Program-made: the position numbers and the translations under genes
From: Cyclobacteriaceae bacterium
GTDB taxonomy: Bacteria > Bacteroidota > Bacteroidia > Cytophagales > Cyclobacteriaceae
Length of the DNA stretch: 64,000 bases
Reading direction: 5' to 3'
Assembly: GCA_016787645.1 (NCBI GenBank)
Contig: JAEUUF010000019.1
Span: 173,088 to 237,087 of the forward strand
Notes under the pieces: generated by a model
Told to the model about the DNA's origin: nothing
Databases searched by the model: none
What the model saw: only the letters and a program-made list of their open reading frames with translations
Shown: piece after piece, positions 19,305 through 28,521 of the stretch
How positions within the stretch are numbered: the stretch's first letter is position 1
How the letters are laid out: every line of letters starts with the position of its first letter

Positions 19305-19883
19305 ATGGGGGTCAAAGAATTTCATCCACGAAGCCTGCAAGAATGGCGATCCTGGCTCAAGGCGAACCATCGCACGGCTAAAAACGTGTGGCTGGTGTTG
19401 CACAAGAAGTCAAGCCCTGGGCCGGGAATTGCCTACAGCGAGGCCGTAGAAGAAGCCTTGTGCTTTGGCTGGATTGACAGCAAGCCCCAGAAAAAGGACA
19501 CGAACACTTACCTGCTTTATTTTGCCGAGCGCAAGGCCGGAAGTGTGTGGAGCAAACTCAACAAGCAGCGCATTACACGATTGATCGATAGCAAAAAGAT
19601 GACGTCGGCGGGTATGAAGAAGATCATGTCAGCCAAAGAAGATGGCACCTGGTCGACCCTCGATCCGGTGGATACGCTGCAGATGCCAGAAGTCTTGGAT
19701 AAAGCGCTTGCCAAAAACAAAAAAGCGCGGATGAACTTCGAAGCCTTTCCGGCAGGTATTAAGAAACAGCTCGTGTACTGGGTTCTTTCCGCCAAGCGTG
19801 CAGAGACCAGGGCCTCTCGGGTGAGGGAAATTGTGGCTAAGGCTGCGCGAAACGAGCGGGCCAATCAGTGGGTGAAGAAGTAG
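19305..19883 (+). CDS. YdeI/OmpD-associated family protein
   Basis: A 192-residue cytosolic protein of the YdeI-like group. Conserved segments are the N-terminal FHPRSLQEWRSWL, WLVLHKKSSPGPGIAYSEAVEEALCFGWIDS (the family's most conserved block), LYFAERKAGSVWSKLNK, and the C-terminal helix pair FPAGIKKQLVYWVLSAKRAETRASR. The start at 19305 matches the usual beginning; the frame continues upstream to 19206 through the heptamer repeats, which are not coding. The biochemical role is not established. It is the last vertically typical gene before the restriction-like island. Confidence 0.87.
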   Translation: MGVKEFHPRSLQEWRSWLKANHRTAKNVWLVLHKKSSPGPGIAYSEAVEEALCFGWIDSKPQKKDTNTYLLYFAERKAGSVWSKLNKQRITRLIDSKKMTSAGMKKIMSAKEDGTWSTLDPVDTLQMPEVLDKALAKNKKARMNFEAFPAGIKKQLVYWVLSAKRAETRASRVREIVAKAARNERANQWVKK

Positions 19884-19926
19884 AATCCTGCTCCCAAATC
19901 ATTAGATTAGTGGCAAAGAAGTACTC

Positions 19927-22900
19927 ATGCTTATTGATAATAAGACTGCTTCAAGACCAAATCTTAAGTCGGTATTTGATTTCATCAAACGCTATGTAAC
20001 AAAGAGCGGTACTTTTCAGATTGTTACAGGTTACTTCTCGGCCTCAGGACTGGCCAGGCTCCAATCCAACTTCAATCCGCTTGTAACCCGATACGAAATG
20101 GTTATTGGCGATTTGGCCAAAGCGGGTGAGGAAAAAGATAAGATGTACAATCTCCTCTCTGATAATTTAAGCCTTCAAAACGGTGTTAATACCTATTCAG
20201 AAACAAGTGATGCAATCAAGTTTTTGGAGCAGGACAAAGTCCATGTGAAAACCATGAAACCCAACTTCTGTCATGCAAAGGCCTATGTATTTACAGAAGA
20301 GAATGAAGATCCAAAAGAGAGTTTCTATGTGGTTGGGAGCTCAAATCTGACTGAGGCAGGCTTAGGAATTAAGCAATCATCGAACATTGAGCTAAATACC
20401 GCCGACTTCGGGGCTAGCAGCGACTATGCGGAAGTAAAGAGGTGGTTTAGTAACCTCTGGAACAACCCGGTTGCAAAGGACTATGTAGCAACAGATGTCG
20501 GCACTCGAATCCCATTTAAGAAATATCTGATCGACCTGCTCCAAGACTGGCACAAGAAATACACACCAGAAGAACTTTACTATAAGGTTCTTTATGAATT
20601 GTTCAAGAAGGACCTCCTCTCTTTTGAAGGCGACCCTGAGTTCAACAGACAATTTGGAGGCCTTAGCAATACAGATATTTGGCGTTCGCTCTATCCATTT
20701 CAGCGGAATGGAGTCATTAGCTTAATAAAGACACTACAAAGGTATGACGGAGCCATCTTGGCCGATGCTGTAGGCCTCGGAAAGACCTGGGAGGCGTTAG
20801 CCGTAATAAAGTTTTACGAACTAAAAGGCTTCCAGACATTCCTGTTTTGCCCCAAGAAACTGGAAAAGAACTGGAGGCAATACCTGAAGAATCACAATTC
20901 ACTTTTCGAAAACGACAGGCTTGACTTTGTAATCCGGTATCACACTGATCTCCAGGATGACCGGATCAACAGGCATCAAGACGGGCTTAGGCTCAATGAG
21001 CACTTCCAAAGCGACAAACCGAAACTCATTGTCATCGATGAAAGCCACAACCTGCGAAATGATGCTTCTCAACGCTATCAATTTCTGCTCGACAACATAC
21101 TGAAGAAAAATCCCGAGATAAAAGTTCTCCTTCTTTCTGCAACTCCCATCAACACCTCGCTGAAAGACATAAAGAATCAATTCAAACTATTTGTAAAGGG
21201 AGACAATCGCGGATTCAGCGAAAGTCTAGGCATTCAGAATGTAGATCGGCTTTTTAATGAGGCCAATAAAGAATTCAAGCTATGGGTTGATCAATCCGAT
21301 GAGACACTTGAGCACCTAGTTCGCCGATTAGAGGCCAATTTCTTTCGCTTTACCGACGCCCTTGTAATTGCCAGAACTAGGAAACTCATTGAAGGAAAGG
21401 CCAACAACCTCCAGTTCCCTCATAAGACCAAACCGTCCAATCACTTCATTACACCTTCTCACATTGGCAACATTAAAAACTTTGACCAGCTTTTCAATTT
21501 GTTTCCACCGCAATTGGCGGGATACAAGCCTAGCCTCTATATAGTGCCTCCCAAGGAGAAGAAGGAGGCTATCTTCGACGAACAGATTCAGGACAGATAT
21601 CTCGTGAAGATGATGTACATCCTGCTTTTGAAGCGCCTGGAGTCCTCCTGGAGGGCATTCTATGAAACGATCAAAAAAGTAAATGCACACCATCAATTTG
21701 CCTACGAAAAAGCCATCGCCTTTAAAGAGAAGTATGATGCGAAATTGAGTCAATTGGAAATAAGTCTTGAGGGCCTTTCTACTCAAGAGGAAACCGAGAT
21801 TGGCTCTGTTACACTTGGCAAGAGGCAAATCAGGCTACTCGATATACATCAATCAGGGCGTCTGGAGGAATTTATTTCCGACCTGAAAGCCGACTTAAAG
21901 GCAATGACAGAACTTCTAGAGAACCTCGAGATCATGGAAAGACAGGTGACTGCCGAGCAGGAAATGCAAAGTCACGATACGAAGCTCGCCAAACTCATTT
22001 CCATCATTCAGGAAAAGGCCCAGTCAACCAAGAACGCAAGCAACAAGAAACTAATCGTCTTCACAGCTTTCCGGGATACCGCAGTGTATCTATACAATGA
22101 ACTTCTCAAGCGAGGCTTTGATAAAATATCCTGCGTTACAGGAGATGAAAGCTATGTTTGGGATAGTGATCAAAGTCATAAGGATTTCGAACCTATTCTA
22201 CAGCGATTTGCGCCTTACACTAAGCTCTACAAAGAACGAAGATGGGATGGTTTCACTTCGAAAGAACTTGGTTCATTCGAAGAATGGAAAATGTTTGCCT
22301 CACAAAAGTTCGAGCATGTAAGGGATTTGCTTGAAAGACCTATTGATATCCTCATCGCAACGGACTGTCTTAGCGAAGGTCAGAATTTGCAAGATGCCGA
22401 TCTGGTCGTTAATTACGACATTCATTGGAATCCCGTTCGCATTATTCAACGAATGGGGCGAATCGACAGGCTAGGTTCGCCAAACTTGAAGGACGGAATC
22501 AGTGGAACGAATTTCTGGCCCTCCGAGGATGTAGATGGATACATCAACCTAAGGGAGAAAGTGGAAAACCGTATTGCCGCTATGCGACTTGCTGGCGCAG
22601 AAGTAGACGAGAACTTCTCCGAACGTGTGAAAGCCAGACTTGAAAACGAGACGCTTGAACGTAAGCAGGAAGAAAAAATGCTTCGTCAAATGGAGGGAAG
22701 TTTAAACGAGGTGGAAGAACAAAAAGCCTTTTCCTTCAGCGATCTCTCACTTGAACTATTTCGTCAGGAGCTAACTCAGCTCTTTATGAACCGGCAAAAT
22801 GAACTGAAACGGATACCTAATGGGGTTTTTACTGGCTTCAAACCTAAACCAGATCAACTTATCAAGGAGATTCCCGGAGGAATGATTGCTCTTGTTGGCT

Positions 22901-23268
22901 ATCCACAGAAATCGGCCGGCGCAACTGATCATGAATACTCGGAACTCCATCTACTTTACATGACACCAAAAGGTGAATCTCAATATGTCAACGCTAAAGA
23001 GATTCTCACCGTTCTTCAAAGTCAGAAAACTAGACCCCGACACGTTTCTCCGGGAGTGGAAAAAGGCAAAAAGGAAGATCTCGAACCATACAATAAAATG
23101 CTCCTGAATTGGATCGATATCAAGGCAGGAAGAACAGGCTCACAAGAGGTTCTCGATATTTTGAATTCAGGCAGAATGAAGAGAGACGATCCGGAGAAGA
23201 AAACGAACGACATGAAATTTCAGCCAGAGAACTTTGACTTAATCGCTTGGTTTGCTATCTCGGAATAG
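19927..23268 (+). CDS. PLD-nuclease-like domain fused to SNF2/SF2 helicase
   Basis: A 1113-residue protein. Residues 1-190 form a phospholipase-D-type domain with H116-A-K118 and GSSNLTEAGL, the single HKD motif of PLD nucleases. This is followed by an SF2/SNF2 motor: Walker A DAVGLGKT (K286), DESH box (D371), motif III LLSATP, then a helicase C domain with IATDCLSEGQNLQ and motif VI RIIQRMGRIDRLGS near 840. A coiled region separates the two lobes. The stop is one base from the start of the adenine methylase gene, so the two form an operon. The architecture suggests an ATP-driven DNA translocase with its own nuclease, like the motor subunit of a restriction system, and related to DISARM DrmD except for the fused PLD domain. 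No target-recognition domain is seen in this protein. Codon use is more AT-rich than in neighbours. Confidence 0.88.
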   Translation: MLIDNKTASRPNLKSVFDFIKRYVTKSGTFQIVTGYFSASGLARLQSNFNPLVTRYEMVIGDLAKAGEEKDKMYNLLSDNLSLQNGVNTYSETSDAIKFLEQDKVHVKTMKPNFCHAKAYVFTEENEDPKESFYVVGSSNLTEAGLGIKQSSNIELNTADFGASSDYAEVKRWFSNLWNNPVAKDYVATDVGTRIPFKKYLIDLLQDWHKKYTPEELYYKVLYELFKKDLLSFEGDPEFNRQFGGLSNTDIWRSLYPFQRNGVISLIKTLQRYDGAILADAVGLGKTWEALAVIKFYELKGFQTFLFCPKKLEKNWRQYLKNHNSLFENDRLDFVIRYHTDLQDDRINRHQDGLRLNEHFQSDKPKLIVIDESHNLRNDASQRYQFLLDNILKKNPEIKVLLLSATPINTSLKDIKNQFKLFVKGDNRGFSESLGIQNVDRLFNEANKEFKLWVDQSDETLEHLVRRLEANFFRFTDALVIARTRKLIEGKANNLQFPHKTKPSNHFITPSHIGNIKNFDQLFNLFPPQLAGYKPSLYIVPPKEKKEAIFDEQIQDRYLVKMMYILLLKRLESSWRAFYETIKKVNAHHQFAYEKAIAFKEKYDAKLSQLEISLEGLSTQEETEIGSVTLGKRQIRLLDIHQSGRLEEFISDLKADLKAMTELLENLEIMERQVTAEQEMQSHDTKLAKLISIIQEKAQSTKNASNKKLIVFTAFRDTAVYLYNELLKRGFDKISCVTGDESYVWDSDQSHKDFEPILQRFAPYTKLYKERRWDGFTSKELGSFEEWKMFASQKFEHVRDLLERPIDILIATDCLSEGQNLQDADLVVNYDIHWNPVRIIQRMGRIDRLGSPNLKDGISGTNFWPSEDVDGYINLREKVENRIAAMRLAGAEVDENFSERVKARLENETLERKQEEKMLRQMEGSLNEVEEQKAFSFSDLSLELFRQELTQLFMNRQNELKRIPNGVFTGFKPKPDQLIKEIPGGMIALVGYPQKSAGATDHEYSELHLLYMTPKGESQYVNAKEILTVLQSQKTRPRHVSPGVEKGKKEDLEPYNKMLLNWIDIKAGRTGSQEVLDILNSGRMKRDDPEKKTNDMKFQPENFDLIAWFAISE

Positions 23269-23269
23269 C

Positions 23270-26200
23270 ATGAATCTGACTAACTACTTCACGAAACAAG
23301 AACCACTGCCTCTTGCCGTGCAGCGGTTCTTTGATGCAGAACTGTCGCTTCAACTTACTGGCAAACAGGATAGGCCACTTCAGCTTGTCTCACTCTTGGG
23401 GAAGGAGTACAAGCACCTTTCACGAATACATGAACTTTACTTTGTTGGTGGAATCTCTGACAAGACTTTCCATGGCCAAAGCGAAACCAGTACGCTTGAG
23501 GAGCTAAGAAACGGAAAGTATAGTTCATTGCTCGTTTTTGCTGTCAATCTTACAGACGAGAAAGTAACACGGGGGCTGCTCAGTGATATTACCCGCAAGC
23601 TCAATCAGCAAAGCCAGGGGTTACCGGTTACCCTACTATTCTTTCATGGAAACAACCTTTCTGTAGCTACATCCGAGCGGGTACCAAAAAAACGTGGCGA
23701 AGGAGAAAAAGTCGGAAAAGTATCGCTGCTAAAAGACATAGACATTAATAAGCCCCATGCCGGACACTTGAGAATTCTTAAGGATCTGAGAATATCGTCC
23801 GTTGGTAAAGATGCTATTCGATCTTTCGATGATCTATACAAGCAATGGCGTTCTGTCTTCGACCTCAAACTGCTGAACCAGAAGTTTTATGAGGAGTTGT
23901 TCCATTGGTACCTCTGGGCTACCCGCCTGGTGAGAATTCCACCCCGGCCGGCCGGAGAAACACTAACTGAAGAATCACTGAGATCCATATTCGTGATCCG
24001 GCTTATTACAAGGCTGATCTTTGTCTGGTTTGTGAAGGAAAAGAAGCTGATTCCCGATCACCTCTTTGATCAAAGGGAAATGGAAAAACTCCTCAACGAA
24101 TTCAAAGCCCAGTCAACCAAACATGGTTCATACTACAAGGCCATCCTGCAAAATCTCTTTTTTGCGACATTGAATACCCCGCTTCGCAAGGAGGCCAAAA
24201 CGGAGGACGAGGTCAGGAGATTCATCGACCCATCGAAAAAAGGCAACCGCGGATACTCAGAATCCTATACAGATCAGACCCTATACAGGTACCGCAGCGA
24301 GTTTGCCGATCCGGATCACGCCCTCTCGCTTTTCGATACGATCCCATTCCTGAATGGCGGACTTTTTGAGTGCCTTGATTTCCCATCAAACAAAGAAGCC
24401 AAAGAATCGGAACGACGTTATGACGGCTTTAGCTCCGTGAGTGAAAAACAAGCCTTTGTTCCTGACGTACTCTTCTTTGGACCCGAACACGAACTTGACA
24501 TCACGAAAGACCTTGATGACGATCCCAAGAAGGCTGTAAAGACCAGGAAGATTGTAAGTGTCCGTGGTATCATTTCCATACTAAACAGTTACAAGTTCAC
24601 GATAGCAGAAAATACACCCCTGGAGGAGGAAGTCGCACTTGATCCCGAACTCCTGGGAAAGGTGTTTGAGAACCTTCTTGCCAGTTATAACCCCGAAACA
24701 AAGGCAACAGCCAGAAAGCAAACCGGATCCTTCTACACTCCCCGTGAGATCGTCAACTACATGGTTGATGAAAGCCTGAAAGCCTACTTGCTCGAGCGTA
24801 TAGCTGGGGGTCCTGCAACAATGCTGGAACTGGGAAGGAAGCAAACACAGTTCTTCGGCAACGATTCAAAAAAAGGACAAACAGCTCTAATCGCTGAAGC
24901 AGCACCAGATCAAAAGCATTTGGCGAGGGTAACAGAAAAACTCAATACGCTGTTCCAACCGGGTGCGGAAGGCAATCCATTCAATGAGCCAGAGACGATC
25001 ACCCTGATAGAGGCTATCAGTGAATGCAAGATACTGGACCCCGCTTGCGGTTCAGGCGCCTACCCGATGGGCATCCTTCATCGGATGGTGGACTTGTTAG
25101 GCAAACTCGACCCCAATAACGTTCGCTGGAAACAGGCCCTGCTTCGACTGGCTGAGAAAGATCTGGAAACTGTGCAAAAGCAACTGGTTGACCCCGAGAT
25201 TCGAAAGAAAGCGATAGAGAATGCCCGGCATCGCATTCAGTACATTAAAGACAGCTTCGCCAACAACCGGCATGAATTTGACTACACCCGGAAGTTGTTC
25301 CTTATTGAGCACTGCATCTATGGAATTGATATCCAGCAGATAGCTGTTCAGATCGCCAAATTGAGGTTCTTTATATCCCTCATGGTGGATCAGCATGTGG
25401 ATGATTCCAGACCCAACCGCAACATCCTCAGCATGCCCAACCTGGAAACCAAGTTTGTGGCGGCCAATTCGCTCATCCGACTTGATCAAAATATAAGTTC
25501 AAAGAAAGGAAGCCTGGGCATGGCTTTCATGCGCTCAAGGGAAGTGGAACAACTGGAAGAACAACTCAAGGAACTTCGGAAGGAAATATTCTATACCCGC
25601 AAGTATGGCGAGAAGAAGAAACTGAAGCGCGAGGAGGCCGCTCTTCGCGATAGCCTGAAGGCCGCGCTCATCAAAAGCGGGTTAGGCGAAAGCTCCGCTC
25701 AACAAATGGCCAGTTGGAATCCCTTCGATCCTATCCATTCGGCGCCGTTCTTTGATTGCGAAACCATGTTCAACTTCAAGACTGGTTTTGATATCGTAAT
25801 CGGAAATCCGCCCTACTATCAGATACAGAAACTCAAGGATGCCGAAAAGAAGCAACTGGAACAGCAACAGTTTCAAACCTATTCGCGCACCGGAGACATC
25901 TACTGCCTGTTCTATGAGCGTGGCATGAACCTGCTGGCTCCGGGGAGGTTCTTGTGCTACATTACTTCAAACAAATGGATGCGAACTGACTACGGAGAAC
26001 TGTTGCGGGACTTTTTTACACAACGAGCGAAACCAATTGCTTTGATAGATTTCGGAATGACACTGGTCTTTGAAAGTGCCACTACATTAACCAATGTTAT
26101 TCTTTTGACCAATCAAGGCAGAGCAAAGACTATACCGATGTGTCGAGTCCGAAATGACTACTCCCTAGATACCTCGCTAAAGGAATACTTTGGGAATAAC

Positions 26201-27091
26201 GCTGCGATAATTGCTCATCCTGGCAAGGAAAGTTGGGTTGCATACCAAAAAGATGAATATTCCCTAATCCAGAAAATAGAAAGTCATGGCACACGATTGT
26301 CTGCGTGGAGCCTTCAGATAAACTACGGCATAAAGACCGGGCTCAACGAAGCCTTCATCATTGACGGGGAGACCCGGAAAGAGTTGATCAGCGAAGATAG
26401 GAGCAGCAAAGAGGTCATCCGGCCGATGCTGCGTGGGGAGGATGTACAGCCCTATGTTTCCACGTTCAATGATAATTGGCTGATCGCAACGCATAATGGG
26501 TATACCACGGAAGCAGGCAAGGATATTCCACCAATCCCCATAAAGTCACTTCCTGCCATCAAGAAGTTTCTCCATGCATTGGAACCTAAACTCAGTTCGC
26601 GAGCTGATCAAGGGGACACTCCCTACCACCTTAGGCATTGCGCCTACTTTGAAGATTTCTCCAAACCCAAGATCATCTACCCGAACATGACCAATAGCCT
26701 TCCCTTCAGCTACGATGAGGATGACCATTATTTGTGCAATGACAAGGCTTTTATCATGACGGGTGAGCACCTAAAATATCTAGTTGCTCTTCTAAATTCC
26801 TCGCTGTTCAAATTTGCCTTCAAAGAAAGGTTTCCAGAGCTCTTGGGTGAGACGAGGGAAGTTAGGAAAGTGTTTTTCGAGAAGATCCCTATCAAGAAGC
26901 CTGCCAACAGCAGTCAGGAGAAGGTGTTTGAGCGGTTGATGGATCAGGTGCTGAAACGCAAGCAAGCCGATCCGGAGGCCGATACCTCTGCGCTGGAACA
27001 GCAGATTGACCAGGAAGTATATCGCTTGTATCAGCTGTCAGCGGAAGAGGTAAGCCTAATTGAACATTCCCTTAAGCCCTCAGGAGAATAG
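23270..27091 (+). CDS. Eco57I-type N6-adenine DNA methyltransferase with TaqI-like specificity domain
   Basis: A 1273-residue type IIG-like protein. The SAM-binding motif I is DPACGSGA (D590) and the catalytic motif IV is NPPY (846-849), the N6-adenine class. The C-terminal third (GIKTGLNEAFIIDG, MLRGEDVQPYV, HYLCNDKAFIMTG) matches the Eco57I/TaqI-type target-recognition domain. The N-terminal ~450 residues are conserved-looking but contain no PD-(D/E)xK pattern that I can assign confidently; this fits cleavage being done by the partner's PLD domain. An intermediate charged coiled coil lies near 755-815. The ATG at 23270 follows the helicase stop by one base. It probably provides both self-marking and sequence recognition for the pair. 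No separate S subunit or REase gene is present. Confidence 0.9.
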   Translation: MNLTNYFTKQEPLPLAVQRFFDAELSLQLTGKQDRPLQLVSLLGKEYKHLSRIHELYFVGGISDKTFHGQSETSTLEELRNGKYSSLLVFAVNLTDEKVTRGLLSDITRKLNQQSQGLPVTLLFFHGNNLSVATSERVPKKRGEGEKVGKVSLLKDIDINKPHAGHLRILKDLRISSVGKDAIRSFDDLYKQWRSVFDLKLLNQKFYEELFHWYLWATRLVRIPPRPAGETLTEESLRSIFVIRLITRLIFVWFVKEKKLIPDHLFDQREMEKLLNEFKAQSTKHGSYYKAILQNLFFATLNTPLRKEAKTEDEVRRFIDPSKKGNRGYSESYTDQTLYRYRSEFADPDHALSLFDTIPFLNGGLFECLDFPSNKEAKESERRYDGFSSVSEKQAFVPDVLFFGPEHELDITKDLDDDPKKAVKTRKIVSVRGIISILNSYKFTIAENTPLEEEVALDPELLGKVFENLLASYNPETKATARKQTGSFYTPREIVNYMVDESLKAYLLERIAGGPATMLELGRKQTQFFGNDSKKGQTALIAEAAPDQKHLARVTEKLNTLFQPGAEGNPFNEPETITLIEAISECKILDPACGSGAYPMGILHRMVDLLGKLDPNNVRWKQALLRLAEKDLETVQKQLVDPEIRKKAIENARHRIQYIKDSFANNRHEFDYTRKLFLIEHCIYGIDIQQIAVQIAKLRFFISLMVDQHVDDSRPNRNILSMPNLETKFVAANSLIRLDQNISSKKGSLGMAFMRSREVEQLEEQLKELRKEIFYTRKYGEKKKLKREEAALRDSLKAALIKSGLGESSAQQMASWNPFDPIHSAPFFDCETMFNFKTGFDIVIGNPPYYQIQKLKDAEKKQLEQQQFQTYSRTGDIYCLFYERGMNLLAPGRFLCYITSNKWMRTDYGELLRDFFTQRAKPIALIDFGMTLVFESATTLTNVILLTNQGRAKTIPMCRVRNDYSLDTSLKEYFGNNAAIIAHPGKESWVAYQKDEYSLIQKIESHGTRLSAWSLQINYGIKTGLNEAFIIDGETRKELISEDRSSKEVIRPMLRGEDVQPYVSTFNDNWLIATHNGYTTEAGKDIPPIPIKSLPAIKKFLHALEPKLSSRADQGDTPYHLRHCAYFEDFSKPKIIYPNMTNSLPFSYDEDDHYLCNDKAFIMTGEHLKYLVALLNSSLFKFAFKERFPELLGETREVRKVFFEKIPIKKPANSSQEKVFERLMDQVLKRKQADPEADTSALEQQIDQEVYRLYQLSAEEVSLIEHSLKPSGE

Positions 27092-27135
27092 TACCTCCTG
27101 ACCTACCTTTTCTCCCTTCCCCCTTCTATCCTCTA

Positions 27136-27211
27136 TATCATACCATTATGTGATATATCTATTTATCACGTTATAATGTGATATTTTGAAATATCATACT
27201 ATTCTATGATA
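27136..27211 (+). promoter_or_regulatory. Triple 20-bp palindromic operator, 28-bp spacing
   Basis: Three copies of TATCA-N10-TGATA: 27136-27155, 27164-27183 and 27192-27211. Each begins exactly 28 bp after the previous one. Copy 2 (TATCACGTTATAATGTGATA) is almost a perfect palindrome. The last copy ends 7 nt before the satD-like ATG. The spacing is close to, but not exactly, an integral number of helical turns (28/10.5 = 2.67). A smaller palindrome, GATATTTTGAAATATC, spans the junction of copies 2 and 3. This looks like a cooperative repressor operator for the SatD-DUF3307 operon. Confidence 0.8.
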
Positions 27212-27218
27212 TTTGATC

Positions 27219-27854
27219 ATGGCTGCAACTCTCCTGGCCGTGATCACCGGCGATGTGATCCACTCCCGCAGCGTGCCGGTAACCCGCTGGCTGCCCATCC
27301 TCAAGAACGAACTGGCCCAATTTGGCACCAGTCCGAAAAACTGGGAAATCTACCGGGGCGACAGCTTCCAGGTGGAATTGAAACATCCTCACCAGGCACT
27401 GAAAAAGGGAATGCAACTCAAGGCAGCCCTGAAACGAATAAAAGGCGTGGATGCCCGGCTGGCCATTGGCATCGGCACCAAGGCTCACGCAGCCCAGAAA
27501 GTCACGGAATCCAACGGAACTGCCTTTATTCACTCGGGTGAACTGGCCGAAGTGCTGAAAAAAAGAAAGCTGACCATGGCCATCCGGACCAGCCAACCGG
27601 AACTTGATGAGGAAATCAATGTGGCTCTTGGTCTGGCAGAAACCATCCTGAACCGGTGGACGACGTTAGCCTCAGAAACCGTTTACATGCGCTTAAGCCA
27701 ACCCGATTTACTCCAGGAGAAATTGGCAAAAAAGCTTAAGATCAAACAAAATGCGGTTAGCGGAAGACTCAGCAGGGCATCTTTCTATGAAATCGAAGCC
27801 CTACTCGCCCTGTTTGAAAAGAAAATAAATCAGTACCATGATTCTCTTCATTAA
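27219..27854 (+). CDS. SatD family protein, possible autoregulator
   Basis: A 211-residue protein resembling the SatD family. Conserved blocks are AVITGDVIHSR, WEIYRGDSFQVEL, LAIGIGTKAHAAQKVTESNGTAFIHSGELAE, and a C-terminal helical part KLAKKLKIKQNAVSGRLSRAS that looks like a helix-turn-helix. The start is set at the ATG 27219; a TTG at 27213 would add two residues and fall inside the operator. It overlaps the DUF3307 gene by 17 nt, the usual partner. Its own C-terminal HTH and the triple palindrome at the start codon suggest autoregulation; this is inference. SatD is named from a Streptococcus acid-tolerance locus but its biochemical role is unknown. Confidence 0.8.
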   Translation: MAATLLAVITGDVIHSRSVPVTRWLPILKNELAQFGTSPKNWEIYRGDSFQVELKHPHQALKKGMQLKAALKRIKGVDARLAIGIGTKAHAAQKVTESNGTAFIHSGELAEVLKKRKLTMAIRTSQPELDEEINVALGLAETILNRWTTLASETVYMRLSQPDLLQEKLAKKLKIKQNAVSGRLSRASFYEIEALLALFEKKINQYHDSLH

Positions 27855-28521
27855 ACTGCTGCTCGCCCACCTGCTGGGTGACTTCTACCTGCAACCCAAG
27901 TCCTGGGTTGAGGCAAAGGAGAGGGATAAACTTCGTTCATTCATAACCTATGCTCACGCCAGCCTTCATGGAGTTCTGGCATACGCCTTGGTATGGGAAA
28001 AGGCCTTCCTGCCGTATGCTGTGGCCATAGCGCTCGTACATCTTTGCATCGATGCCATTAAGGTCTATGCGCAAAAAACTGAAACCAAACGCGCGTGGTT
28101 TCTTATCGATCAGTCGGCAGACGTTCTTTCATTAATTGCTGTCACCTTAATCTATTACCAAGATTCCATCTCCTGGGTACCCTGGGGCAGGAAGGAATGG
28201 GTGCTACTTACTGCAATCGTACTCCTCACACGACCCACGGCCTTTTTGGTTGGAATTGTTATTTCGAGATGGGGCAATCAAACGAATAATGACAATTCAC
28301 TGGAAGATGCCGGGTTTATCATTGGTGTCATAGAGCGGCTAATGGTGTTTACCTTCGTAGTTACTGATCACTGGGAAGGAGTTGGACTACTTGTTGCCGC
28401 CAAGTCAATTCTCAGACTACAAGACGATAGAAGACTTACTGAATATGTACTTGTTGGAACCTTACTAAGCTTTGGTATTGCGGTGCTTTCAGGTATGGCA
28501 TATCTGTCAATAGCAACCTAG
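27838..28521 (+). CDS. DUF3307 membrane protein
   Basis: A 227-residue polytopic inner-membrane protein with about six hydrophobic segments. The N-terminal signature LLLAHLLGDFYLQPKSWVEAK, and the internal LVHLCIDAIKVY and FLIDQSADVLSL, match DUF3307. It overlaps the SatD-like gene and shares its operator. The DUF3307-SatD pairing is common, which supports a joint function, probably sensing or protecting the envelope, but no activity is known. Its 3' end overlaps the convergent hypothetical gene by 4 nt. Confidence 0.85.
   Translation: MILFIKLLLAHLLGDFYLQPKSWVEAKERDKLRSFITYAHASLHGVLAYALVWEKAFLPYAVAIALVHLCIDAIKVYAQKTETKRAWFLIDQSADVLSLIAVTLIYYQDSISWVPWGRKEWVLLTAIVLLTRPTAFLVGIVISRWGNQTNNDNSLEDAGFIIGVIERLMVFTFVVTDHWEGVGLLVAAKSILRLQDDRRLTEYVLVGTLLSFGIAVLSGMAYLSIAT

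Noticed and set aside
23270-24600. Nuclease domain in the N-terminus of the Eco57I-type methylase
   Set aside because: I could not identify a convincing PD-(D/E)xK, HNH or GIY-YIG pattern, so no nuclease claim is made for this protein.
27136-27211. CRISPR-like array reading of the 28-bp-spaced repeats
   Set aside because: Only three units, each an internal palindrome, no unique spacers of normal length and no cas genes; an operator fits better.
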